From assembly GCA_032161045.1 (NCBI GenBank), contig JAVHTH010000001.1: DNA of 64,000 bases, one strand, 5' to 3'. The stretch is from Fervidibacter sinensis. Lineage in GTDB: Bacteria; Armatimonadota; Fervidibacteria; Fervidibacterales; Fervidibacteraceae. Positions 27,411 to 36,170 of this stretch are shown in pieces. The first letter of the stretch is position 1. The number at the start of each line of letters is the position of its first letter. The notes beneath the pieces are model-generated. The model was not told the origin of the DNA and ran no database searches. It worked only from the letters and a program-made list of their open reading frames with translations. Both the position numbers and the translations under genes were made by a program.

Positions 27411-28859
27411 CTACATAGAAGGCGAAGCCTCTGCTGAGCCAAATGTTCCGTGTTTCAACCAAGCGACAATTGCTGTCAAGATCAACAAAGCCAGCAGCGT
27501 TTGAGCGCCAGAGATTTGGCTGACATAAATGCTCGCCCAAGAAGGCGATGCGAACCAATGAGCCATTCGCACGACCAATCTCGCCAACTCACCAGCAACA
27601 ATGCTTACAGGCATCGCCAGCAATGGCGAAACCGAAGAAATCAGTGCCGAAGCGAAACCGAGTGTCAAGGCAAAGGAAGCGGGAATGACGGCACATAAGT
27701 TAGCGATGGGAGCGATGACACTAATGCGACCGAAATAGTGTATGAGCACAGGAGTCAAGAACAATTGCGCGCTCAATGTCGCCGCAAAAGGAAAACCGAG
27801 CCATTCGGGCAACCAACTCAACCAACGCAAAAGCAACGGTGCAGCGTAAATCAAGCCAAAGGTCGCCGCGTAGGAAAGTTGAAAGCCAGCATCGTGAAGC
27901 ATTGCCGGTTCAATTGCAACGAGCAGTGCTGAACTCAACCAAAGCGAGGTTTGCCAGTCAACATCGCGAAACCAACGCCATCCAACGAAAGCGTAAAGCC
28001 CCATCAAAATCGCCCGATAAATGCTCGGTTCGCCGCGAGTGATCGGTAGGTAAAACGCAAGCAGCAAAACGAGTAACGGAAATGGCGGCAAGTTAAATAT
28101 TCGGTTTGCCAACCAAGCCAAACCCATCAGCAAAGTGACCTGTGAACCTGACGGGACAAACAGATGAGCAAGACCTGAGCGAGCAAAGGCAATCTCATCG
28201 GCTTCACTTATTGCGATCGTTCTCATCCCAAAAACGATGCTTGCGAGCGCTGCCATCATAATGGTTCGTTCCCTTATTGGCAGCGATTGTTGCCAACGCT
28301 CAAAAACAAACTGCCTCCACTTTTCCCGTCGTTGTTGCCAAACGAAGGCGTTTTGGTGATGACCGAGCCAATGTAAGGCTTCATGTTCCGTTCTTCCAAT
28401 CCAGAAAATGCGCTGGAATCGCATTCGCCGCCAATTCGTTGCTCGCCCCCAAAACTTTTCAACCCGAATCAAATCACCAACCTGCCAACTTGGCAATTCA
28501 TCGGTGCGGACAGAAATCTGAACAAACGCGTCGTTGATATGCAGAAGCAAACGGTAACCATCTTTTGTCAAGATCGGAGCAGATGCCACAATGCCATCAA
28601 AAGGTGGTTGAAGGTCAGGTGGGACAGGTGGCAACCGATAACGAGTGAGCGCAAAGCCTAACGCAAAAGCGCAAATTGTTGCCCAGAAAAGGCGGTGGGA
28701 GAAGGAAGAGATTGCGAAAAGGAACGAAAACACAACCAGCACAAACGAAGCGAAAAGCGCAGCCTCAACTTCAGGCACTCCCGCTTCCGCCAACGCCCCT
28801 GCCACAAACGCACCGCCAACAACCGCTAAGGGTCTCTTGACGAGCCAATCAATCTCCAT
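27411..28859 (-). CDS. ComEC/Rec2-family DNA-uptake channel, no metallo-beta-lactamase domain
   Basis: This polytopic membrane protein of about 482 residues has an N-terminal DUF4131-like part, then the competence domain with LFVPSGSQVTLL (variant of the usual HLLAVSGLHV), LPITRGEPSIYRAILM and HDAGFQLSYAATFGLI. It is the channel that brings single-stranded DNA across the inner membrane in transformation. The C-terminal metallo-beta-lactamase domain found in many ComEC proteins is absent, which is a known shorter form. I chose the ATG at 28859, after AGGTGG, over one 14 codons upstream. Confidence 0.88.
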   Translation of the reverse strand: MEIDWLVKRPLAVVGGAFVAGALAEAGVPEVEAALFASFVLVVFSFLFAISSFSHRLFWATICAFALGFALTRYRLPPVPPDLQPPFDGIVASAPILTKDGYRLLLHINDAFVQISVRTDELPSWQVGDLIRVEKFWGRATNWRRMRFQRIFWIGRTEHEALHWLGHHQNAFVWQQRREKWRQFVFERWQQSLPIRERTIMMAALASIVFGMRTIAISEADEIAFARSGLAHLFVPSGSQVTLLMGLAWLANRIFNLPPFPLLVLLLAFYLPITRGEPSIYRAILMGLYAFVGWRWFRDVDWQTSLWLSSALLVAIEPAMLHDAGFQLSYAATFGLIYAAPLLLRWLSWLPEWLGFPFAATLSAQLFLTPVLIHYFGRISVIAPIANLCAVIPASFALTLGFASALISSVSPLLAMPVSIVAGELARLVVRMAHWFASPSWASIYVSQISGAQTLLALLILTAIVAWLKHGTFGSAEASPSM

Positions 28860-28922
28860 CCCTAAGCCACCTGCGAAAGTCACACGCTCGTAAACTTTCA
28901 ATGGCTTCGTCGTGCTAACGGA

Positions 28923-29543
28923 TCAAAACCAAAACCTTGACACTTCTATCCCGGCCTCTTTCATCACCGCTGCCAACTTCGCTAAAGGTAAGCCGACGAC
29001 ATTGAAGTAACAGCCGACGATTTTAGTGACAAAAATGGCGGCTTTGCCTTGGATGCCGTAAGCACCAGCCTTGTCCATAGGTTCGCCCGTAGCCACATAT
29101 GCGGCAATTTCCTCATCGCTGATTTTGCGAAAGGTCACGAGCGTCGTCTCCGAAGTTTCAAACTGGCGGACGATCTTACCTTTTGAATCTGTCCGAGCAA
29201 GGCACAATCCCGTCACTACACGATGAGTTCGTCCAGAGAGTCGCTTGAGCATTTCAAAGGCTTCATCCGCACTTTGAGGTTTGCCCAAAGGTTTTCGCCC
29301 GACCACGACTATGGTGTCGGCAGCAAGCAACCATCTGCTCGGAAACTTCTTCGCGACCGCACGAATTTTGTTTACGGCAAGTTCAATTGCAAGCACCTCA
29401 GGCACATCAACTCGTTCAGGCAAAGTCTCATTAACTTCGGCTGGGCAAATTTCAAACGGGACACCAATTTGTTTGAGCAAGTCCTGCCGACGAGGCGAGG
29501 CGGAGACGAGAACGATAGGCATTGAAAACCTTTGCCCACTCAT
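28923..29543 (-). CDS. maf: Maf-family nucleoside triphosphate pyrophosphatase
   Basis: This Maf family house-cleaning enzyme, about 206 residues, hydrolyses non-canonical or modified dNTP/NTP to the monophosphate. Signatures are LVSASPRRQDLL, LAADTIVV (catalytic Asp), GRTHRVVTGLCL and DKAGAYGIQGKAA. The start is probably the ATG at 29543, after AAGGTGG; a GTG four codons upstream and an ATG at 29522 are alternatives. It lies just upstream of comEC on the same strand. Confidence 0.92.
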   Translation of the reverse strand: MSGQRFSMPIVLVSASPRRQDLLKQIGVPFEICPAEVNETLPERVDVPEVLAIELAVNKIRAVAKKFPSRWLLAADTIVVVGRKPLGKPQSADEAFEMLKRLSGRTHRVVTGLCLARTDSKGKIVRQFETSETTLVTFRKISDEEIAAYVATGEPMDKAGAYGIQGKAAIFVTKIVGCYFNVVGLPLAKLAAVMKEAGIEVSRFWF

Positions 29544-29673
29544 CAACTTGCCCACCTTGCAGTTTCTTTGTTATGTCACTCCGCAGAAATCTTCACGCTG
29601 AATCGGAAAAAAGCATTTTACGCCGGCTAAAAGCCGACGCTACATTTTCGGTTCACGAAATTTCGCACACTAA

Positions 29674-31449
29674 TCACAAGCGCCGAAAAACGACCTGTTG
29701 AGTGTTGGTAGGGACGACATCCACGATTTGCAAATCAAGGGTTGGGATGCCACCGACGATCTTGATGTCAGCGGTGAAGCAGACATGGACAGTCATACCA
29801 ACTTGCAACTCGTTGATAACTCCGCCCATCCCCTCGCCCGTCATTTCCAGAACTTTACTGCCTTGCTGAACTCGGATGAGCAACTTTGAGTTCCCTTGAG
29901 ACGGCAATCTTTCGGCGTGAACGAGTTTTGCGTTTTGCAACATCAGGATAGGTTTGGGATTGCCGTAGCCGGTTGGTTCAAGTGCTTCAAGTTCCTTGAC
30001 AGTTCTCAAGTTCACTTCTTCAGCGGAAACAATTGCGTCCACGCGAACCCGTCGCAACAGGTCTTCTTCAGTGAGCCAACTTTCCGCGAGGGCGTTGAGG
30101 TGGTCGCGGAACAGCGGGATATTTTCGCATGTAATTGTGAACCCACCAGCAGCCTTATGCCCGCCACCATTGACAAGAATTGGTCTGCAAGCGTTTATAG
30201 CATCATGCACCGAGAAGTTTTCAATGCTCCTCGCAGAACCCTTGCCAATATCCCCCTTAATGGCGATGAGGAAAGTTGGGCGAGCGTAAAGTTCAACGAG
30301 CCTCGCTGCCACAATGCCGATGACACCGGGATGCCATTCTGGGGAAGCCAAAACGATGACCCTCTCTTTTGTCAAGTCAAGTTCCTTCTCAACCATTTCA
30401 ACAGCCATGCGCAAAGTTAGTTCTTCCTCACGCTGGCGTTTTCTGTTTTCCTCGTCAAGTTTGGTTGCGAGTTGGTAGGCTTCGTTCCGGTCAGTGGTCA
30501 AAAGCAACCTGAGGGCAGGTTTGGGGTCATCCATGCGTCCGACAGCGTTTATGCGCGGTGCGAGAATGAAACTGAGGTGGAAACTGCGAAGGTTGGAGGG
30601 TTCAACCTTCGCGACCTCCATTAAAGCCTTCAACCCCAAATGCCTCGCTGAGCGAAGAACTGTCAAGCCCTCTCGGACGATCAACCTGTTTTCGTCAATC
30701 AGCGGGACTACATCAGCAGCAGTAGCGATGGCTGCTAATTCTATCGGAAGTTCACTGACAGAAATTGACCTTCCCATCGCTTCCGCAGTCGCTTGGGCGA
30801 CCTTCAAAGCCAGTGCGCCAGCGCACAAGTCGCGAAATTTGTAGTTGCTGTCCGGCAACTTCGGGTTGACAATTACATCGGCTGGTGGCAATTGGTCTGG
30901 CGGTTCATGGTGGTCTACGACGATGACCATCATTCCGTATTTTCTCGCCAACTCAATGGCTTGATGGGCGTGGGTGCCACAGTCCAAAGTGACGAGCAAT
31001 TTTATACCCTTCTGCTTCGCCATATTAATGGCTCGGGTGCTGACGCCGTAGCCGTCTTGAATCCGGTTCGGGACAAACCATGCAACCTTACCACCTAATT
31101 TCGCCAAAGTGCTGGCTAAAAGTGCAGTTGCACTTATGCCGTCAGCGTCATAATCCCCGTGCACTAAAATGGGGATTCCCTTCTTAACGGCATCAGCCAA
31201 AACCGAGGCAGCCTCTGTAACGCCAGCGAGCGATGTAGGTTCGGGCAAATCTTTGCCCGTTCCGAGCAAAAACGCCCTCGCTTCTTGAGTTGTTTTCAAT
31301 CCGCGAGCACACAAAACTTTAGCCAACAGGGTTGAGAGTCTAAGTTGAGAGGTAAGTTTTCGGACATCTTCGGGGTTCACACTTGGTATCTCCCAAATTC
31401 TCCTCTCTTGCCACCAAGCCGACCTGTATTGGCGCAAATGCCGGCGCAT
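29674..31449 (-). CDS. recJ: single-stranded-DNA-specific exonuclease RecJ
   Basis: This 591-residue DHH-family exonuclease degrades single-stranded DNA 5' to 3' in recombination and mismatch repair. The DHH domain shows HGDYDADGISATALL, TLDCGT and VVDHHEPP. The DHHA1 part contains NGGGHKAAGGFTI, and a C-terminal OB-like domain follows (GYGNPKPILMLQNAK). The ATG is preceded by GGAGGTT. It lies upstream of maf and comEC on the same strand, making a DNA-processing neighbourhood. Confidence 0.94.
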   Translation of the reverse strand: MRRHLRQYRSAWWQERRIWEIPSVNPEDVRKLTSQLRLSTLLAKVLCARGLKTTQEARAFLLGTGKDLPEPTSLAGVTEAASVLADAVKKGIPILVHGDYDADGISATALLASTLAKLGGKVAWFVPNRIQDGYGVSTRAINMAKQKGIKLLVTLDCGTHAHQAIELARKYGMMVIVVDHHEPPDQLPPADVIVNPKLPDSNYKFRDLCAGALALKVAQATAEAMGRSISVSELPIELAAIATAADVVPLIDENRLIVREGLTVLRSARHLGLKALMEVAKVEPSNLRSFHLSFILAPRINAVGRMDDPKPALRLLLTTDRNEAYQLATKLDEENRKRQREEELTLRMAVEMVEKELDLTKERVIVLASPEWHPGVIGIVAARLVELYARPTFLIAIKGDIGKGSARSIENFSVHDAINACRPILVNGGGHKAAGGFTITCENIPLFRDHLNALAESWLTEEDLLRRVRVDAIVSAEEVNLRTVKELEALEPTGYGNPKPILMLQNAKLVHAERLPSQGNSKLLIRVQQGSKVLEMTGEGMGGVINELQVGMTVHVCFTADIKIVGGIPTLDLQIVDVVPTNTQQVVFRRL

Positions 31450-31620
31450 GGTCTAACCTCCTTGCCATTTTCACAAATTTGTCACAGCATTTTTACTTGC
31501 GAAAGGCTGAGACCGCTTGCGCCGCTGATGTTGAAGCGTGGGGAAAATTGCTGACATCCATGGCGCATCAACTTAGCGACAATGGAACATGAAGCAGTCA
31601 GGAAAAGGAGGCGACGGAAA

Positions 31621-32553
31621 ATGAGCACAGTCGCTCAGAAGAACTTGATTGAAATTCGTTGGCACGCAAGAGCAGGGCAAGGAGCAAAGACGGCGGCAAA
31701 TATCTTAGCCCAAGCAGCCTTGCGTGAGGGCAAATATGCCCAATCCATTCCCGAGTTCGGTCCAGAACGAAGGGGCGCACCGATGTTGGCCTTCAACCGT
31801 TTGAGCGACGAGCCTTTTCACATGCACAGTGGAATCACGGAACCCGATATCGTGATAGTCGTTGACCCTCGGTTGATGGAAACCGTCCCAGTTACAGAGG
31901 GGCTGAAACCTAACGGTTGGATCATCATCAACACATCCCTATCCCCTGAGGAAGCGCAAGAACGATGGGAGTTGAAGCCCTATAGGGTTGCGACCGTGGA
32001 TGCATCAACCATTGCCCGCGAAACTTTGCGACAGGATATTCCCAATGTCCCATTGCTCGGCGCATTTGCAAGGGTAACAGGACTTTTGTCCCTTGAAACG
32101 CTTCAAACTGATACAGCACAAAGATTGGAAAAGCGATTCCGTGACCGACCTCAAGTGATTGAAGCCAACTTGAAAGCCTTGGAACGAGGCTACAACGAGG
32201 TCAGGTGGGTGGAAGCGAAAAGCGTTGAAGTTGTGACAGAGGAAACTGTCCGGGTTGCGGCTAAAGGGTGGAAGGAACTCGTTGAAGGTGGGATTATACC
32301 CGAACCTGCGACTTCCCTCATGTATCGGACAGGTTCTTGGCGATTGGAACGACCAATTTTTGACCCGCAAAAGTGTGTTCAATGCCTTATGTGCTGGCTT
32401 GTTTGTCCAGATGCGGCAATCATCTTGGAGAATGGGAAAGTAGTGGGAATTGACTACGACCACTGCAAAGGTTGCGGGCTTTGTTCGCTTCAGTGCCCAC
32501 CTAAAGCCAAAGCGTTGACGATGGTGTTAGAAGCGGAACTTGACGAAAAATAG
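31621..32553 (+). CDS. porGD: 2-oxoacid:ferredoxin oxidoreductase, fused gamma and delta subunits
   Basis: This is a 310-residue fusion. Residues ~1-200 are the gamma subunit (WHARAGQGAKTAANILAQAA; FGPERRGAPMLAF). The C-terminal ~90 residues are the delta ferredoxin with two 4Fe-4S motifs, CVQCLMCWLVCP and CKGCGLCSLQCP. The complex oxidatively decarboxylates pyruvate or another 2-oxoacid to acyl-CoA, passing electrons to ferredoxin. The ATG at 31621 lies after AAGGAGG. It leads the operon, followed by alpha at 53 bases. Pyruvate is the usual substrate but related complexes use 2-ketoisovalerate. Confidence 0.9.
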   Translation: MSTVAQKNLIEIRWHARAGQGAKTAANILAQAALREGKYAQSIPEFGPERRGAPMLAFNRLSDEPFHMHSGITEPDIVIVVDPRLMETVPVTEGLKPNGWIIINTSLSPEEAQERWELKPYRVATVDASTIARETLRQDIPNVPLLGAFARVTGLLSLETLQTDTAQRLEKRFRDRPQVIEANLKALERGYNEVRWVEAKSVEVVTEETVRVAAKGWKELVEGGIIPEPATSLMYRTGSWRLERPIFDPQKCVQCLMCWLVCPDAAIILENGKVVGIDYDHCKGCGLCSLQCPPKAKALTMVLEAELDEK

Positions 32554-32605
32554 TGCAGGCAAACTCTGCCTTAATCCTAACGAAGGCAAAGGAGCGTGAG
32601 CAACA

Positions 32606-33868
32606 ATGGTAGAGGTTGCAAGACCGTTGCCGAGAGTGACCGAAGAACAAAAAAGGCTTGTTGCCCTATCGGGCAACGAGGCTCAGGCTGAAGCAATGAG
32701 GCAGATTAACCCTGATGTTGTTGCCGCTTATCCCATCACGCCTCAAACGGAAATCGTTATGCAGTTCGCTCAATTCGTCGCCGATGGTAAAGTTGACACC
32801 GAGTATGTTCCCGTTGAAAGCGAGCACAGCGCCATGAGCGCTTGCATTGGCGCCGCTGCTGCGGGCGCAAGGGCGATGACAGCAACTTCGTCGCAAGGCT
32901 TAGCGTTGATGTGGGAGTTGCTCTACATTGCTTCAGGGCTGAGACTACCCATAGTGATGGCTGTTGTCGCTCGCTCCCTCTCTGCCAATTTGAACATTCA
33001 CTGCGACCACTCGGATGTCATGGGTGCCCGCGATAGTGGTTGGATTCAAATTTTTGCTGAAGACCCACAAGAAGCCTACGACTCGCTCATTCAGGCTGTG
33101 GTCATCGCTGAGCGGGCAAGGTTACCGGTGATGGTAATCACTGACGGCTTCATCATCAGCCACGCTGTCCATCCCGTCACTGTTTACCCTGATGAGGCGG
33201 TTCGTGAGTTTATCGGCGAGTATGAGCCTGAAGTTTCGCTTTTGAAAGTTCAAACTCCTGTGACGATGGGACCGGTTGATTTGCCCGATTACTACATGGA
33301 GCACAAGCGACAGCAAACTGAAGCGATGAAGCGAGCAAAGGAAATCATCTTGCAAGTTGGCGAGGAGTTTGCCAACTTCTTCGGGACGAAAACTTATGGC
33401 TACATGGAACTTGAAAGCATGGAAGATGCTGAAGTTGCTGTTGTTTCCCTCGGCTCATCTTGCGGGACAGTTCGTGAAGTTGTCAAGGCGATGCGGGCGC
33501 AGGGATTGAAAGTCGGTGCTGTTAAACTTCGCGTTTTCCGCCCATTCCCTCGTGATGAACTTGTCCGAGTTTTGGCTGGCGTTCAAGCAATTGGAATCCT
33601 TGACCGAGCCGACAGTTTCGCAGGAACGGGCGGTCCACTGTTTACGGAAGTTAAGTCCGCGCTTTACGATATTCTTGTCACTCAGCGCCATACAACTGCA
33701 ACTCAATTTATCCCGCTCGGAGGTCCGAAAGTCGTCAATTACATTTACGGATTGGGTGGTCGTGACTTAACAGAAGAGCATGTTGAGGAAGTGTTCCGCG
33801 AGTTGCTTGACATCGCTGCGGGCAAGCAAGTGGAGCAAACTTGGCGTTACCTTGGTGTCCGTGAGTGA
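32606..33868 (+). CDS. porA: 2-oxoacid (pyruvate):ferredoxin oxidoreductase alpha subunit
   Basis: This 420-residue alpha subunit carries the pyrimidine-binding domain of the TPP-dependent complex. YPITPQTEIV, the active-site Thr segment, and VPVESEHSAMSACIGAAAAGARAMTA identify it. Domain II (VAVVSLGSSCGTVREVVKAMRAQG) and the C-terminal LDRADSFAGTGGPLF region follow. It works with the fused gamma/delta protein and the beta subunit encoded 1 kb downstream. The end is followed 16 bases later by the YedF-like gene. Confidence 0.93.
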   Translation: MVEVARPLPRVTEEQKRLVALSGNEAQAEAMRQINPDVVAAYPITPQTEIVMQFAQFVADGKVDTEYVPVESEHSAMSACIGAAAAGARAMTATSSQGLALMWELLYIASGLRLPIVMAVVARSLSANLNIHCDHSDVMGARDSGWIQIFAEDPQEAYDSLIQAVVIAERARLPVMVITDGFIISHAVHPVTVYPDEAVREFIGEYEPEVSLLKVQTPVTMGPVDLPDYYMEHKRQQTEAMKRAKEIILQVGEEFANFFGTKTYGYMELESMEDAEVAVVSLGSSCGTVREVVKAMRAQGLKVGAVKLRVFRPFPRDELVRVLAGVQAIGILDRADSFAGTGGPLFTEVKSALYDILVTQRHTTATQFIPLGGPKVVNYIYGLGGRDLTEEHVEEVFRELLDIAAGKQVEQTWRYLGVRE

Positions 33869-33884
33869 GTGGGAGGTGCAAGGA

Positions 33885-34250
33885 ATGTCCAAGCCCAAAG
33901 TTGTATTGATCGGTTCGCGAACTTTGGGGCGAGGTGACGATCAAATTGGTGCTGTCCTGATGACCAACTTCCTTAGATTTCTCGCCGAATTGGAACCTAA
34001 GCCGAAAGCGATAATCCTATGGAACACGGGTGTCAAATTGGCTGCCGACGATGGTGAACGAACCGTTGAGAAATTGCAGGCTCAAGAGCATTTGCGTCAA
34101 TTGCAAGAGCAAGGCGTGGAGATTTTTGTCTGCCAAACTTGCCTTGATTACTTTGGGCTTCGCGACAAAGTCGTCTTAGGCAAGATCTCTGGGATGAAGG
34201 ACTTCGTGTCGCTTTTGATGAGTGGCGACTACGAAGTCGTGAGCGTTTGA
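33885..34250 (+). CDS. YedF C-terminal-like DsrE-fold protein (selenium-linked family)
   Basis: This 121-residue DsrE-fold protein matches the C-terminal domain of the sulfurtransferase-like selenium metabolism protein YedF. Marks are GRGDDQIGAVLMTNFLRFL, KAIILWNTGVKLA, EQGVEIFVCQTCLDYFGL and GMKDFVSLL. The N-terminal TusA/SirA domain of full YedF is missing. Two cysteines in the CQTC motif are candidate active-site residues. The ATG follows GGGAGG. It sits inside the oxidoreductase operon; the family's usual company is selenium genes, and selB is present 9 kb upstream. Confidence 0.8.
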   Translation: MSKPKVVLIGSRTLGRGDDQIGAVLMTNFLRFLAELEPKPKAIILWNTGVKLAADDGERTVEKLQAQEHLRQLQEQGVEIFVCQTCLDYFGLRDKVVLGKISGMKDFVSLLMSGDYEVVSV

Positions 34251-34265
34251 AGGGCGGTGAATGGC

Positions 34266-34790
34266 ATGGATTTGTTTGAGGTGCTGAAAAAGCGATACTC
34301 GGTTCGGGCATACAAGCCCGATCCTGTTGACGACGCTACCTTGACAAAAATTCTGGAAGCGATAAACAGCGCCCCGTCGGCGGGGAACTTACAGGCTTAT
34401 GAGGTCATCGTCGTTCGTGACCCAGAAAGGAAGCGCCAACTTGCAAGGGCTGCATGGGACCAAATGTTTATCGCCCAAGCGCCTGTCGTGCTCGTCTTTG
34501 TAGCCAACCCAGAACGCAACAGAAGGTATGGCAAAAGGGGCGCTGAACTGTATTGCGTCCAAGATGCTACAATTGCATGCTCCTACGCTCAATTGGCAGC
34601 AGTCGCTCTTGGCTTAGGTAGTTGTTGGATCGGCGCGTTTGACGACGATGCCGTTCGGCAAGTGGTTGGTATACCGCCGAACATGAGACCGGTTGCTATC
34701 TTGCCGATCGGCGTTCCTGCCGATATGCCAGAACCTCGTGAGCGTCGCCCTTTGAGCGACTTAGTTCACGAGGAGCAGTTGCGAAAATGA
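34266..34790 (+). CDS. nitroreductase-family FMN oxidoreductase
   Basis: This 174-residue flavoprotein has the nitroreductase signatures KKRYSVRAYKPDPV (FMN phosphate contact), NSAPSAGNLQAYEVIVV and GLGSCWIGAFDDDAV. It probably reduces quinones or nitro compounds with NAD(P)H; the short single-domain form is common in anaerobes. The ATG at 34266 lies eight bases after AGGGCGG; a GTG at 34257 is possible. It lies between the YedF-like gene and the beta subunit gene in the same operon, suggesting a redox link with ferredoxin, which is inference. Confidence 0.88.
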   Translation: MDLFEVLKKRYSVRAYKPDPVDDATLTKILEAINSAPSAGNLQAYEVIVVRDPERKRQLARAAWDQMFIAQAPVVLVFVANPERNRRYGKRGAELYCVQDATIACSYAQLAAVALGLGSCWIGAFDDDAVRQVVGIPPNMRPVAILPIGVPADMPEPRERRPLSDLVHEEQLRK

Positions 34791-34828
34791 ACTTTGAGAC
34801 TCAAATTTCAGTAGAGAGGTGAAAGACG

Positions 34829-35773
34829 ATGCCAAGCGTAAAAGAGTTGGCTCAAAAACCGATACCGCTGGTCGGGGGACACAGAGCCTGTGCAGGTTGC
34901 CCGCTACCAATAGCGGCAAGGTGGGTGATGGCTTCCTCAGATAAACCTGTTGTCGCTTGCGTGGCGACCGGATGTTTGGAAGTCACAACGACCATCTTCC
35001 CTTACACGGCATGGAATGTCCCTTACATCCATGTCGCTTTTGAAAACGCTGCTGCAGTTGCAAGTGGCGTAGAAACAGCGTTGAAAGCCTTGAAGAAACG
35101 CGGTCGCTATGAAGGCGATGTCAATGTCATCGCCTTTGCGGGCGATGGCGGAACATATGACATCGGGTTGCAGGCTCTTTCGGGGGCTCTTGAACGAGGA
35201 CACAAGTTCGTGTTCGTTTGCCTTGACAATCAGGCATACATGAACACTGGCATTCAGCGCTCCGGCGCAACTCCGCGCTATGCGCACACAACAACTTCAC
35301 CTGCTGGCGATGTCCTTGCTGGAAAGCCTCAGGGGCGAAAGAACATCATGGAAATCGTCGCTGCTCATGGAATTCCTTACGCTGCTCAAGCCTCGCCTTC
35401 GCACTGGAAGGATTTCCTGCTCAAAGCGGAAAAAGCGTTTAAAGCCAACGGACCAGCGTTCTTGAATGTTCTGATTGCCTGCAACTTGGGTTGGGGCTTT
35501 GAGCCGATTGAGACTTTGGAGATTTCGCGCCTTGCTGTTGAAACTTGCTTCTGGCCACTTTACGAGATTGAGAACGGCGTTTACCGCGTCAATTATAAAC
35601 CGCGCAACAAGTTGCCCGTTGAGGAGTTTCTCAAGCGGCAACGCCGTTTCGCTCACTTGTTCCGACCGGAAAATCGCCACTTGATTGAAGCCATTCAAGC
35701 CGAAATTGATTCTCAATGGGAAGAATTGTTGCAAAAAGAGGCGGCGTCAACGAGTAAAGCCTCCCCCTCGTGA
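34829..35773 (+). CDS. porB: 2-oxoacid (pyruvate):ferredoxin oxidoreductase beta subunit
   Basis: This 314-residue TPP-binding subunit has HRACAGCPLPIAARW with a Cys pair, ATGCLEV, and the TPP/Mg2+ motif GDGGTYDIGLQALSGAL...NQAYMNTG. A further Cys near residue 215 (IACNLGW) completes the set of 4Fe-4S ligands typical of PorB. AGAGGTGA precedes the ATG. It completes the oxidoreductase operon even though two other genes separate it from porA. Confidence 0.93.
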   Translation: MPSVKELAQKPIPLVGGHRACAGCPLPIAARWVMASSDKPVVACVATGCLEVTTTIFPYTAWNVPYIHVAFENAAAVASGVETALKALKKRGRYEGDVNVIAFAGDGGTYDIGLQALSGALERGHKFVFVCLDNQAYMNTGIQRSGATPRYAHTTTSPAGDVLAGKPQGRKNIMEIVAAHGIPYAAQASPSHWKDFLLKAEKAFKANGPAFLNVLIACNLGWGFEPIETLEISRLAVETCFWPLYEIENGVYRVNYKPRNKLPVEEFLKRQRRFAHLFRPENRHLIEAIQAEIDSQWEELLQKEAASTSKASPS

Positions 35774-35846
35774 GTGCTTTGCCGCCTTCCCTCGCTCCTG
35801 CGGGCGGTGGTTTTCCCCACCACCGCCCGCCTTGTTGAAAGCGGAT

Positions 35847-35875
35847 GTGACAAATGAGTTCAGGCATGCTATAAT
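35847..35875 (+). promoter_or_regulatory. sigma-70-type promoter of tRNA-Leu
   Basis: GTGACA (35847-35852) and a perfect TATAAT (35870-35875) are separated by 17 bases. The predicted transcription start is about 12 bases before the tRNA. This is the clearest promoter I see in the window. Confidence 0.8.
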
Positions 35876-35893
35876 TTCATGCGCCCCGCAGGT

Positions 35894-35981
35894 GCCGGGG
35901 TGGCGGAACTGGCAGACGCGGGGGACTCAAAATCCCCTGGGCTTAACGCCCGTGCGGGTTCAACTCCCGCCCCCGGCACCA
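35894..35981 (+). tRNA. tRNA-Leu (anticodon CAA)
   Basis: This is an 88-nt tRNA with acceptor stem GCCGGGG/CCCCGGC and an encoded CCA end. The anticodon stem is GGGGA/TCCCC around the loop CTCAAAA, giving anticodon CAA at 35928-35930. A long variable arm (TGGGCTTAACGCCC) is diagnostic of the leucine/serine class, and the T loop is GGTTCAACTCC. It reads UUG codons. Confidence 0.96.
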
Positions 35982-36094
35982 GTTCTCTTTTTGCCCTCGT
36001 CCAATTGCAGTATCAGCGCAAGGAGATCTACCCTCCAGTCGCTCATAGGGGGCTATTCCTCCAAGCGGGAATCTGGGTTTGCAAAAAATTTTAA

Positions 36095-36123
36095 CGGCAC
36101 GCCTTTCGGCGTGCCGAACTTTT
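36095..36123. terminator. bidirectional intrinsic terminator
   Basis: A perfect 9-bp stem CGGCACGCC/GGCGTGCCG with loop TTTC is followed by AACTTTTTC on the + strand and preceded by an A-rich run. It can end both the tRNA-Leu transcript and the leftward transporter transcript. Confidence 0.82.
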
Positions 36124-36170
36124 TCAGAAACTCGTTCTTTCCAAGCACCGAAAATTTTCCGGCAAGTTGG

